This document shows, piece by piece, positions 25,543 through 33,430 of a DNA stretch of 64,000 nt. Origin of the DNA: Priestia iocasae (GTDB lineage: Bacteria; Bacillota; Bacilli; Bacillales; Bacillaceae_H); contig NZ_JAFBFC010000002.1 of the NCBI RefSeq assembly GCF_016909075.1, positions 62,001-126,000 of the forward strand. Reading direction: 5' to 3'. Each line of letters begins with the position of its first letter. Position 1 is the first letter of the stretch. The position numbers and the translations under genes were made by a program. The notes beneath the pieces were generated by a model. That model had not been told where the DNA came from, did not search any database, and was given only the letters and a program-made list of their open reading frames with translations.

Positions 25543-25606
25543 CCATCTCTAAAATTTCCATGTCCATTCTTTAAACACCTCAATCTAAGTTGTTAAAGCG
25601 CCATTT

Positions 25607-25680
25607 TCAGTATTTTTTTCTAAAATTATTGTATTGTTTATCGAAAGTATCACTATTTCTAAAACGCTCTCCATCTTTTA
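25607..25680 (-). pseudogene. 3' remnant of a lost toxin gene
   Basis: The minus strand stays open for ~24 codons with a protein-like tail (DGERFRNSDTFDKQYNNF, ending KKY and a stop), directly after a terminator hairpin and directly before the SUKH gene. I infer the C-terminus of a toxin whose body was deleted when the downstream cassette was joined. Too short to name the family. Confidence 0.55.
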
Positions 25681-25688
25681 TTAAAAAT

Positions 25689-25725
25689 AAAAACACCTGA
25701 TTCCTAATAAGGCAATCAAGTGCTT
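25689..25725 (-). terminator. Terminator after the Tdi1-like gene
   Basis: AGCACTTGATTGCC / GGAATCAGGTGTTTTT imperfect stem with a T-run on the minus strand; same type as 839-873 and 27784-27822. Confidence 0.6.
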
Positions 25726-25754
25726 ATAGTTAATTCTGTAGCCAATCCTGTACA

Positions 25755-26300
25755 TTACTGAACTGGTCCCATAAATTCAGTAATAAGAAGAATGTGTTCC
25801 TTTAATTTGACTTTTTTTAGATTCTCTACTTTTTCTGCTCCACCTAAACCTAATAGTGGGGTGTATCCAAAACACTCGTCATAGTTAGGGGCACTGTATT
25901 TACTAATCGCTTCAGGATAAGGCTGCCACATTAATTCATCGTTCATAAATTCATCATCTTTTAAGTCATCAAAAAAGAAGTCAAATCCGGATGAAACAAC
26001 ATTAACATATCCTTTCCTAAAGTTTAATAAATTTACATACTTATCTTTTTCCCATACTATAACATCACCCATTGCAGTTGTAAAAATAGGAATCGCCTGC
26101 TCATACCTTAGATAACTTCTCTCTAAAATATCTAAATAATCGTCTGGATTAATAACTTTTAAAAATCCATTTACGAAAGTACCAAAACCATACCTTTTCC
26201 ATGTTTCTATTAATTCTTGAGGAAGTTTATCCGTATATTTTAAAATAACATCTTCATTAACTGTTTCATGTTTTATAAAATCGCTAAATATAGTTTCCAA
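25755..26300 (-). CDS. Tdi1-like immunity protein (GAD-like/DUF1851)
   Basis: 181 residues from a TTG start at 26300, fixed by AAAGGAGG eight bases upstream. The GAD-like N-terminus (LPQELIETWKRYGFGTFVNGFLKVINPDDY) and the DUF1851-like C-terminal part (DECFGYTPLLGLGGAEKVENL) match the layout of Tdi1, the immunity protein of the Agrobacterium DNase Tde1. It lies 18 bases after an Ntox15 (Tde1-type) toxin module. Known pair, new secretion context. Confidence 0.85.
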   Translation of the reverse strand: METIFSDFIKHETVNEDVILKYTDKLPQELIETWKRYGFGTFVNGFLKVINPDDYLDILERSYLRYEQAIPIFTTAMGDVIVWEKDKYVNLLNFRKGYVNVVSSGFDFFFDDLKDDEFMNDELMWQPYPEAISKYSAPNYDECFGYTPLLGLGGAEKVENLKKVKLKEHILLITEFMGPVQ

Positions 26301-26318
26301 TTAAAATACCTCCTTTGA

Positions 26319-27086
26319 TTATTGAGTTAATTTCACATTTAAATAAGTATTCTTTAGCTGCTCGGGTGACATATTCTTCGCAATTTCCCTAATTTGCTCA
26401 TCAACAACATCAATTCTATATTTCCATTGTGAACCTATCGAGGAATTTACTCTTTTATCTCCCAAACCTCCAATAATGTCTGCTCTTCCCCCAGCTATTT
26501 GATCTGGATTATGAAGTGCTGCTTTTGTTTCCAGCCATTCAGAAGCTTGCTTTGTCGCATCTGCTCTGGAAAGTCCTTGTTTTCGCAGTTCAGCAATTTT
26601 ATCTTTAAGTGCTTCTTGTCTAGCCATTTTTTGAGCTGCATTTCCTTCTATTGCTCTACCTTCAGCAATATATCTTTCTCTATTTTCCAGGTACTCATCA
26701 ATTGTTAGTTCGTTCATACCTTTTTCTTGGTCTTTTAATTGTTTTGCAAACTCTTCGGAGTCATGTTTAGCATTTCTTTTAAAATATACTTCTATTTCCT
26801 TTACTCTAGGTACATCATCTAAATGCTTTGTTTCACTCGTACCCTTCCCAACACTCTTCTCTATATACCGAATCCCATCCTTCAACGTAACCGTCTCAAA
26901 CCCAAATCCCATTTGTGCGTTGCCTGCTGTTTGGAACACACGAACCCGGACTGGGACTGGGGTATCACCTAACTTGTTGAAGGATTTCTTTACGTAGTCA
27001 GCTGCACCTCGGTACGTTCCTTGAGCTGATTGCTGAAGGGGTTTCATCACGCGCTGGACGGTGTATGTACGGAGTGCGTTTTGCAT
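26319..27086 (-). CDS. Orphan LXG toxin tip with Ntox15 (Tde1-type) nuclease
   Basis: 255 residues with no LXG domain. Residues 1-~85 are the shared pre-toxin block; the rest is a new toxin. Near the C-terminus ALHNPDQIAGG gives the catalytic HxxD (H192, D195) of Ntox15, with GLGDKRVNSSIGSQWK following. Tde1-family members are DNases. The Tdi1-like immunity gene follows within 18 bases. The ATG at 27086 has no good ribosome site, and an in-frame stop upstream separates it from any LXG, so it is probably a silent reservoir cassette. Confidence 0.85.
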   Translation of the reverse strand: MQNALRTYTVQRVMKPLQQSAQGTYRGAADYVKKSFNKLGDTPVPVRVRVFQTAGNAQMGFGFETVTLKDGIRYIEKSVGKGTSETKHLDDVPRVKEIEVYFKRNAKHDSEEFAKQLKDQEKGMNELTIDEYLENRERYIAEGRAIEGNAAQKMARQEALKDKIAELRKQGLSRADATKQASEWLETKAALHNPDQIAGGRADIIGGLGDKRVNSSIGSQWKYRIDVVDEQIREIAKNMSPEQLKNTYLNVKLTQ

Positions 27087-27134
27087 GTCGCTTAGCTTTT
27101 TCGAGCCTTTTGCGACGGCTTTTGCTCCTGCCTC
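26839..27134 (-). repeat. Pre-toxin block, copy 3
   Basis: Near-identical to 195-494, 2007-2306 and 28877-29176. The right border (GCCTCAAACGTTCAAC on the plus strand) is identical to that of copy 1, so both orphan cassettes share one recombination junction. Confidence 0.9.
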
Positions 27135-27783
27135 AAACGTTCAACTTCTCACCCTCCCGTTACAGTAATTTTAATTTGTGTAACGCTTTTTAACGAATAG
27201 CGAGTATTATACGACCCTCTCTAGTAAAAATACAACCCAATTTTTGTCTGCCTGATGCTAAACTAGTAACCTTCTTACGTAACCTACCTTTTATCGCCAA
27301 GAGCTTTGTCATTCTCGTTAGTTTTTTAGCCATTCCCTGTCATAACTACCCCTGCCATATAAAATGTCATCTCGCCTAATTATCGTACTTTTCTTACTAT
27401 CCAAGTATTAAAACGATACTCCTTGATGGTACAACCATCATGAGCTATGAATTTCACATAAGCAATTTCATATCGTCCAACTTAAGTCTATTTTATTATA
27501 TTGTTTCATTCATTTTCTCATGTACAATGTATCTCTCCCTTTATCACCACGAGCTTTGTCATTCGTATATCGCTTACCATCATAAGTATTTGATTCAAAT
27601 GTTAGTTTATTTTTAACCATAAAATTTTATATACCAAAAGCTTTGAAAGGCATATAGCCAATCAAGGTAAAATAATATATTCGGTTTAATTTACTGATAA
27701 ATCAAGGGAATACTTATCATTTTCTTCTTTTTTTCTTAAAAATTAGCAGTCTTATCCGTATCCTATGTTGTAATCTAAAAATA
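27135..27783 (-). pseudogene. Decayed toxin/immunity remnants
   Basis: 650 bases without an intact gene. ~27135-27470 matches ~495-790 (tail HDGC.IKEYRFNTW, frame break, DDILYGRGSYDREWLKN-stop). A second short copy of the AGCTTTGTCATTC motif lies at ~27548. These are fragments of older cassettes; the protein family cannot be told. Confidence 0.55.
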
Positions 27784-27822
27784 AAAAGCACTTGTTGCCT
27801 CTAGTTGACAATCAAGTGCTTT
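27784..27822 (-). terminator. Terminator after the SUKH gene of LXG 2
   Basis: AGCACTTGATTGTC / GGCAACAAGTGCTTTTT stem with T-run on the minus strand. It lies ~185 bases downstream of the SUKH stop, with a remnant in between. Confidence 0.7.
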
Positions 27823-28008
27823 AAGTTTCATTGCATCAGAAAAACAGTATGGATACCTTTTGTGTCTCGTGCCAAGTACTACCTTTAAAACTTACGAGTT
27901 TGTGTTTAGTCGTTAGTTTTTTATGCGTTCCATGTCTTTGTACCCGACAACAAATAAAATGTCATCTTGCCTTAGCTCGTTTATGCTAGCTAACTAAAAA
28001 GCTCTTGA
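27823..28008 (-). pseudogene. Third copy of the decayed C-terminal tail
   Basis: Around 27905-27985 the minus strand reads DDILFVVGYKDMERIKN-stop, matching the tails at ~27325-27390 (DDILYGRGSYDREWLKN) and ~675-715 (DDYDTATSKN). Three divergent copies of one lost gene end therefore persist. Confidence 0.5.
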
Positions 28009-28449
28009 TTAAGGATACTTCAATCCATTAATAAATTCCTTAAAACTCCCAGCGATTTTATACGTATTTTCTTCTTCACTTGATTCCGGGAAATAAAAAG
28101 AGTGATCCCAATAATATACACCATGGTTTTCAGTATCGGTAATGAGTACAATTAATCCTGAACCCGGATCATCACCTATTATTAAACTATTTGTTAACAT
28201 ATCTTCTTCAAACTCTTCATAGCATTCACTTAAGTCAAATGTTTTTTTTACACCTAAACCATATAAGACATCTAATGGAATTTCCTGATTTAATTCTTTA
28301 ACATAAAATTTACTATACCTAACTTTTGAAGTCCCTCCGTTATATTCACTTAAAAATTTTTTATAATCTTCAGGAAGTAAAAATCCTAAAAACTCTTCAA
28401 ATTCTTCAATCGATTCTTTTGTTGCTTTACCAAAAGCATTTAAATTCAT
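28009..28449 (-). CDS. SMI1/KNR4 (SUKH) immunity protein of LXG toxin 2
   Basis: 146 residues with typical SUKH elements: IEEFEEFLGFLLPEDYKKFL, the NGGTSKV turn, NSLIIGDDPGSGLIVLI and YYWDHSF. The start follows the toxin stop by 25 bases with a GGGGAG-like site. SUKH proteins commonly pair with HNH/Endo VII toxins such as the WHH nuclease encoded upstream, so the assignment as its immunity protein is strong. Confidence 0.9.
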   Translation of the reverse strand: MNLNAFGKATKESIEEFEEFLGFLLPEDYKKFLSEYNGGTSKVRYSKFYVKELNQEIPLDVLYGLGVKKTFDLSECYEEFEEDMLTNSLIIGDDPGSGLIVLITDTENHGVYYWDHSFYFPESSEEENTYKIAGSFKEFINGLKYP

Positions 28450-28474
28450 TTTATTTCACTCCCCTTTAATCTTT

Positions 28475-30403
28475 TTATTTCTTAGATAATGACATTCCAC
28501 CCATGTGTCGGAATCTTCTGTGCATCTCTTTATCAATTTCTTGCATAGTAGTTAAATCTTGATGATGGTGCCATGTATTTTCATCTGATTTAGGACCATT
28601 TAGGGCTAATTCATCAGCCTTAGCAAAGTCAAGATCATATCTCTCAAACTTACCTATTGGAACTTCTTGTTTTACCATCCCAGCAGATTTGAAATCTGGA
28701 AAACCACCTGGATAAGAAACACGATTTGGTGGTATCTCCCAATCAGTATAAGTCCACGTTCCTTCCTCATCAATTTCGATTTTTCCACCTTTTTTCTGCC
28801 ATTTGTCAGGATCTCTAGAATATGGTGGTTTAGTAGATAATTGTTCCTTTGTAAACTTCACTACTTCTTGGTTCTTACCCGTACCCTTCCCAACACTCTT
28901 CTCTATATACCGAATCCCATCCTTCAACGTAACCGTCTCAAATCCAAATCCCATTTGTGAGTTACCTGCTGTTTGGAACACACGAACCCGGACTGGGACT
29001 GGGGTATCCCCTAACTTGTTGAAGGATTTCTTTACGTATTCAGCTGCCCCTCGGTACGTTCCTTGAGCTGATTGCTGAAGAGGTTTCATCACGCGCTGGA
29101 CGGTGTATGTACTCAGTACGTTTCGCATGTCGCTTAGCTTTTGGGAGTCTTTTGCGACGGCTTTTGCTCCTGCTTCACCTACTTGACGAGCGTAACGAGA
29201 AGACAACGCTCCCGCTCCGGCAATCCCGAGTGATTGGAAGAGGCTTGCTTGGCGCTGTTCATCTGAGATGGTGTTGCCAAACATGTCTTTACCGGTCGTA
29301 TACTCGTATAGACCGTTTGTGAGGACTAAACCATACAGCCCTTTTTCCGCTTTACCTAAAATATTGAATCCTTGCGTGGTTTTATAGGCACCTAGCACAT
29401 GATTGGCAGCATTGACTCCTTTTGCTGTTGAATAAATCGCTTTTCCACCTTTAAAGGCTCGTCCTGCCCAGCCGATGATTGGAATGAAGCCGGCTGCCGC
29501 CATTGCCCCTGCGGTGGTGCGTTGGGACGTAGAAAGTTTTGCACCTGTGATCGGATCGATGCCTTCGGTTGCTCTTTTATAATCATAATATCCGGTGATC
29601 TCTCCTGTAAAGGTGGTGACCGTATCCCACGTTTTTTCGTACCACGGTTTGTTCGCTTCGATCTCGGCTTGTTTTTCAAGCTCATAGACGTCTTTTTCTT
29701 GCTTTTTGTAGTCAACGTACTGTAATGATTGTTCATGAAGCGCTTTTTGCACGCTGTAGAGCTCACTTGCTTTGTACGCTTGTTCGTCGAATGCCATTTG
29801 ATAGATGGTGCCGCCTTGACTTGACTCTTGAAGTAAGCTTTGCACGTGCGCTTGAAGGACTGTAAAAAGCGGTTCAAGTCCTGTGTACTCTGCTACCCAA
29901 TTCGCATCTAACTGCTCGACTGCTTCAATCGTTTCACGCCTTTTCTTTTCCGCACGGTCGATGTGATCATTAAACGCTTCTTTCGAAAATGGTGAAAGTG
30001 GGACCAAATCAGAAATTGAACCGAGGATCGCAGCAAGAGCCTCTTTCTGCTGAGCGATCATGTCTTTGCTTCGCTGTAACGAATTGCTCACGTCCTGTTC
30101 GACGAAAGGAACCTTCACAATCGTATTCCCTGATAGCTTCACTCTGTCGGCTTGTTCATCTAGGTTTTGAAAGAAATGCTTGTAGCTGCCGACCATATCT
30201 TCCAAAAGCGTCACCACATCCACATGGCGACGGTAAAACGCTTTGATGTTGTCGGCTCCTTTTCCTTGGAAGTCATCTCCAAGATCGGCCATCCCTTGAA
30301 GCGCTTGTTTTAATGGCTGTAGCTGCTTTTCGAGTGCCTCATAAGATTTGACTCGTTCCTTCGCTGCGTCGAGTAATGTAGAAGATTCATAGACTTTCTC
30401 CAT
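28475..30403 (-). CDS. LXG-domain polymorphic toxin with WHH nuclease C-terminus
   Basis: 642 residues. The LXG module (1-~205), hydrophobic pre-toxin segment and shared pre-toxin block are ~90% identical to those of the toxin at 1493-3535. The new tip (~510-642) contains TWHHHQDLTTMQEI and HRRFRHMGGMSL, the signature of the WHH clade of HNH/Endo VII nucleases (W near residue 611). Type VII secretion into neighbouring Gram-positive cells is expected. No secretion-apparatus genes or small LXG partners are in the window. SUKH immunity follows. Confidence 0.92.
   Translation of the reverse strand: MEKVYESSTLLDAAKERVKSYEALEKQLQPLKQALQGMADLGDDFQGKGADNIKAFYRRHVDVVTLLEDMVGSYKHFFQNLDEQADRVKLSGNTIVKVPFVEQDVSNSLQRSKDMIAQQKEALAAILGSISDLVPLSPFSKEAFNDHIDRAEKKRRETIEAVEQLDANWVAEYTGLEPLFTVLQAHVQSLLQESSQGGTIYQMAFDEQAYKASELYSVQKALHEQSLQYVDYKKQEKDVYELEKQAEIEANKPWYEKTWDTVTTFTGEITGYYDYKRATEGIDPITGAKLSTSQRTTAGAMAAAGFIPIIGWAGRAFKGGKAIYSTAKGVNAANHVLGAYKTTQGFNILGKAEKGLYGLVLTNGLYEYTTGKDMFGNTISDEQRQASLFQSLGIAGAGALSSRYARQVGEAGAKAVAKDSQKLSDMRNVLSTYTVQRVMKPLQQSAQGTYRGAAEYVKKSFNKLGDTPVPVRVRVFQTAGNSQMGFGFETVTLKDGIRYIEKSVGKGTGKNQEVVKFTKEQLSTKPPYSRDPDKWQKKGGKIEIDEEGTWTYTDWEIPPNRVSYPGGFPDFKSAGMVKQEVPIGKFERYDLDFAKADELALNGPKSDENTWHHHQDLTTMQEIDKEMHRRFRHMGGMSLSKK
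28877..29176 (-). repeat. Pre-toxin block, copy 4
   Basis: Fourth copy, inside the intact WHH toxin gene; nearly identical to copies 1-3 and continuous with the constant LXG part. Confidence 0.9.
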
Positions 30404-30500
30404 GTCACGCCCTCTTTTATATGAATTGTATGAAATGACACTTTACATATTTTAGTATAAAAGGGTCAGAGGTCGAGCTACATAGGAATTTTTTCCTTTT
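30404..30500 (-). promoter_or_regulatory. Conserved 5' leader of LXG gene 2
   Basis: Nearly identical to 3536-3640 for ~90 bases, including GAGGGCGTGAC before the ATG and a TATACT hexamer. Sequence diverges beyond, which sets the outer limit of the duplicated LXG unit. Confidence 0.5.
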
Positions 30501-30696
30501 TTTAGCTAAAAAGAGAAGCATACACAGTAAAAAACAGACTAAAAGACTCATTATGCAAACAAGACAAGCTTCTCTCAAAACTTGTCTTCGTTCATGCCTA
30601 CATTTAGTTTTTGATTGAATAGGTTCAATCGTTACGCTTACAATAGCCTCTTTGTATTCCATTAAAGTAGTGGCTATGCCGGGTTCAATGGAACGA

Positions 30697-30787
30697 AAAG
30701 TGGCAATCAACTATCTCAGTTGCCACTTCAATTAATCACAGCCTCACGTCTATTAACCTTTTCCAAATTTCGAGATGTTACTGTGAA
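30697..30787. repeat. Hairpin-plus-palindrome repeat, copy B
   Basis: AAAGTGGCAAT / AGTTGCCACTT hairpin, then GTTACTGTGAAC at 30777 (two mismatches to GTCAC-N-GTGAC). Same order as 25024-25126 and 32580-32680. Confidence 0.6.
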
Positions 30788-30792
30788 CATGA

Positions 30793-31308
30793 TTAATGCC
30801 TTAATACACCTGTAAATTGTACCACCGCTGTTTTATTCGTTGTATTAACTGAGACTAACTTAATATAACCTTCTGTTTTTGGATACTCTGTGAGTAGGGA
30901 TATTCCATTCGACGTAATGATTTGCCCCCTATAATCAGCGTATGCCGAAGCAGCTCCGCCTACCTTTGTTTTACTGTTTACTATCCTTTTACTCTTATCA
31001 GCAACTTTAACTGGCCACATAATTCCGTATTTATAATAATCAACACCTGTAACTGTTAAAACGCCTTTAGAACTAATTTTATATTTCATTGTTAATCCCA
31101 CTTTATTAGTAAAACCACGATACACTTCATAACCAGTAAAAGAATAGTTGGTATCTAACTTAACCGTTGCTTGTTGAGTCTTGAAATACCAATTATAACT
31201 ATATTTTGGTGCCGCTTCTACAACATCCTCTGAATTATCAATAAAACCAAATGATCCTATCAACAAAGCAAAACACATCATTAACGAGACTAACACTTTC
31301 TTAATCAT
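30793..31308 (-). CDS. Small secreted protein, function unknown
   Basis: 171 residues from the ATG at 31308, chosen for the AGGAG ten bases upstream and because it opens a signal peptide (MIKKVLVSLMMCFALLIGSF) with likely cleavage near VEAAPK. The mature ~140 residues are rich in Tyr, Lys, Thr and Val and look like an all-beta domain (NWYFKTQQATVKLDTNYSF, GYEVYRGF). There are no cysteines in the mature part. I recognise no family; a bacteriocin-like or wall-associated role is possible. Confidence 0.7.
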   Translation of the reverse strand: MIKKVLVSLMMCFALLIGSFGFIDNSEDVVEAAPKYSYNWYFKTQQATVKLDTNYSFTGYEVYRGFTNKVGLTMKYKISSKGVLTVTGVDYYKYGIMWPVKVADKSKRIVNSKTKVGGAASAYADYRGQIITSNGISLLTEYPKTEGYIKLVSVNTTNKTAVVQFTGVLRH

Positions 31309-31419
31309 GCTCATCACTCTCCTATAGGAATTTTTCAATACAAATTCATTGTATAAGAGAACAAAGCAAAAAATGTATAAAGTTGCAATTAAAAATGTAA
31401 CTTTTTTCCAAATTCTCAT

Positions 31420-31551
31420 TTAGGTTTGTGTGATTGATTCTTTATAACGGTGACTATCACCTTTAGATACAACTAAATAAGAATGATGAATTAGTCGGTT
31501 AATGACTACTTCTGTTAGTATACGATTTCCAAAAGTATTATCCCATTCGGA
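31420..31551 (-). pseudogene. IS21-family IstB C-terminal fragment
   Basis: The minus strand encodes EWDNTFGNRILTEVVINRL then IHHSYLVVSKGDSHRYKES and a stop, the characteristic C-terminus of IstB helper ATPases. The rest of the transposon is absent. The fragment abuts the palindrome GTCACTGTGAC at 31554-31564, at which homology to IstB ends. It is a footprint of past IS activity in the toxin island. Confidence 0.8.
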
Positions 31552-31553
31552 GC

Positions 31554-31564
31554 GTCACTGTGAC
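31554..31564. repeat. GTCACTGTGAC palindrome
   Basis: Perfect 11-bp palindrome next to the IstB fragment. Others lie at 25116-25126 and 32670-32680, with imperfect copies at 30777 and 33847-33857. Confidence 0.6.
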
Positions 31565-31712
31565 CAAAATGTAAAGCGGGGATTTCTACTACCTATGAGA
31601 AAAGAAAAAAGCAGGAATTGAAAAACAATCATTTAGCCGTCTATAATGAACAATTTCGTTTCGTTGAAATTGAGGAAAATTAAATCGATGTTCACATAAG
31701 GCCAGCTTTGAT

Positions 31713-32141
31713 ATGTCTGAAGCACAAAAAGAGCGCTTGTTGAATAAAGCGCTAGGCTACATTGAGAACGAAGAAGTATCTTATCTTAGTAACAATGATC
31801 TGATTTTTGACCATTCTGAAGTAAGAGGCATTCAATATGATGATGGAACAAAAAACTATAGTGTTTCTTTTAACGATGTAGAAGAAGCTGCTGGTTCTCG
31901 TATTACGAACTTAAACATTGTCTTCGATGAAAATGAAGAGTTAAAGAATACGTTTGAAATTGACATTCAAGTGTTAAACCATGAAGATGTTCGTGTGGAT
32001 TATTGGCAAGATGGAAAAGGTATTGCGAATCAAGTGTTAACCGTTGACACTGTGGATTCTAGCGGAGGATTTAAAGCGATGGGCTGGATGGATTGCATGC
32101 AAGGTTGTTTAGCTGGAAAAGGTATGAAATGTTATCATTGA
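31713..32141 (+). CDS. Cys-tailed hypothetical protein, possible bacteriocin precursor
   Basis: 142 residues, one of few plus-strand genes. Residues ~1-115 are acidic and hydrophilic (leader-like). The last 25 are small and hydrophobic with three cysteines (GWMDCMQGCLAGKGMKCYH). The ribosome site is weak. The upstream bases 31627-31683 read as a separate open fragment (NNHLAVYNEQFRFVEIEEN-stop) in another frame, so the gene may be 5'-truncated. It is followed by a 58-residue two-helix membrane protein and a shared terminator, the usual set-up of a Cys-rich peptide and its immunity protein. Family not recognised. Confidence 0.6.
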   Translation: MSEAQKERLLNKALGYIENEEVSYLSNNDLIFDHSEVRGIQYDDGTKNYSVSFNDVEEAAGSRITNLNIVFDENEELKNTFEIDIQVLNHEDVRVDYWQDGKGIANQVLTVDTVDSSGGFKAMGWMDCMQGCLAGKGMKCYH

Positions 32142-32202
32142 ATAGGTAGAATGCTTTTTATCTAGTGGCTACTATGTAAATACAAAAACAAAGGGTGAAT
32201 TC

Positions 32203-32379
32203 ATGAATAGTCGATCACTTCTTATGAAACTATCTTTCCTTTTAGGTGGCTTATCCATTGTTTATGTTGGAGCGGTGTTGAAACAAGGGTTGACTGCTTT
32301 TATCGTGACGTTCGTCTTCCTCATCATTGCTGGAATTCTAAGTAAATCAAAAGACGTCAATCATCGAAAAAACATCTAA
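32203..32379 (+). CDS. 58-residue two-helix membrane protein, possible immunity protein
   Basis: ATG at 32203 after AAGGGTGA. The protein opens MNSRSLLMKLSFLLGGLSI and has two membrane helices (~9-25 and ~31-47) with a basic tail (KSKDVNHRKNI). It lies 61 bases after the Cys-tailed gene and just before a strong terminator. Small two-helix proteins of this kind often protect producers of membrane-active peptides; here that is inferred from position. Confidence 0.7.
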   Translation: MNSRSLLMKLSFLLGGLSIVYVGAVLKQGLTAFIVTFVFLIIAGILSKSKDVNHRKNI

Positions 32380-32410
32380 TACTACGATTGATTCAATTTA
32401 TGCATGATTA

Positions 32411-32440
32411 AAAAAGCCCCATTTCTGATGGGGCTTTTTT
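32411..32440 (+). terminator. Terminator of the plus-strand pair
   Basis: AAAAAAGCCCCAT / ATGGGGCTTTTTT stem followed by T residues on the plus strand. Confidence 0.9.
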
Positions 32441-32579
32441 GATTTGTTCATTGCTTTACACGGTATTCTTCTGTAGAGATGGAGGTCTTATTTGAAGATG
32501 ATTGTGAGAAACTTGTAATTGTTGTTTTCTTAGTTGAGGGAGTTCTACATATACCATTGCCTTTTTTTATTTATGAAAG

Positions 32580-32680
32580 AAAGTGGCAGCCAACTATCTC
32601 ACAATGGTCAGTTGCCACTTCAGCTTATTACATTATCAACCTTTAAAAAGTTCCGACGTGGTTTGGGGCGTCACTGTGAC
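32580..32680. repeat. Hairpin-plus-palindrome repeat, copy C
   Basis: AAAGTGGCA-CCAACT / AGTTGCCACTT hairpin followed by GTCACTGTGAC at 32670-32680. Between the elements ATTATCAACCTTT resembles TATTAACCTTTT of copy B. The remaining gap 32441-32722 holds nothing else I can support. Confidence 0.6.
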
Positions 32681-32722
32681 ATTTGGTTACGTCTATATAG
32701 CACCAAACTAAAGTATGATAAC

Positions 32723-33430
32723 CTATAGAACAGCTTCAATCGGTTTGTTACCTAAAACATAATCTAAAGCTGCAAGTTGAAAACGATATCTACCAAGATG
32801 GTGACATCCGTCGAATCTCATATCTTCAGATATTAAGATATTCTTAATTAATGCAAAGAAGGCTGCTACTGGAAGTTTATGATCTCCAAAACTACCTCTT
32901 ATCACTGTTCCTGCATAGCCTTTCAGATATATCCCAAGTGACATATCATCAAAATAATTCTCTAGTAGTCCCTGTATACTAAAGTCTCTTCTTATACTTA
33001 ATTTATTATTTATCTCTTTAAAAACAGTCATATATTCTTTACCTGCATGTCCGCAGAGATATTTTAAATCTTGTATAATTTCTTTATTTGTAGGAGTCCA
33101 AACCCTTATTTGATTATTCTCCACATAAATTAAAGAAACTCTTGTCTGTGGTTTATCTTTCGGTAATGTTGAATTTGGATTATCAGTTCCAATTTGTCGA
33201 GTTACTAAAAAGCTAGGGTTACTTACATTTTCTATAACATTTTTTGAAATAATCACTTCTTCAATTATTTCTTGCAAATTTTCATGAATGTACTCTGTAT
33301 TTCCATTAACTTCTTTTATGTATTCTCCTTGATAGCATAAGCAGGGCACAACCTTACCATTGTAAAACCCTGTTTGAATATTATCAGTTATTTTTCTATC
33401 TAGCTTAATCGAGTCCCCTATTATTAACAT
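32723..33430 (-). CDS. Hypothetical protein, 235 residues
   Basis: Good ribosome site (AGGAGGGG) before the ATG at 33430. Soluble, no signal peptide, no membrane helix. Segments of note are DKPQTRVSLIYVENNQIRVW, DDMSLGIYLKGYAGTVIRG and RFDGCHHLGRYRFQLAALDY. I recognise no family. It is AT-rich like the flanking horizontally acquired DNA and sits alone between the repeat family and the capsule locus. Confidence 0.7.
   Translation of the reverse strand: MLIIGDSIKLDRKITDNIQTGFYNGKVVPCLCYQGEYIKEVNGNTEYIHENLQEIIEEVIISKNVIENVSNPSFLVTRQIGTDNPNSTLPKDKPQTRVSLIYVENNQIRVWTPTNKEIIQDLKYLCGHAGKEYMTVFKEINNKLSIRRDFSIQGLLENYFDDMSLGIYLKGYAGTVIRGSFGDHKLPVAAFFALIKNILISEDMRFDGCHHLGRYRFQLAALDYVLGNKPIEAVL

Noticed and set aside
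30417-30710. 97-codon minus-strand frame with a hydrophobic segment
   Set aside because: It covers the leader of LXG gene 2, has no good ribosome site, and the part shared with 3536-3640 is not open in the other copy.
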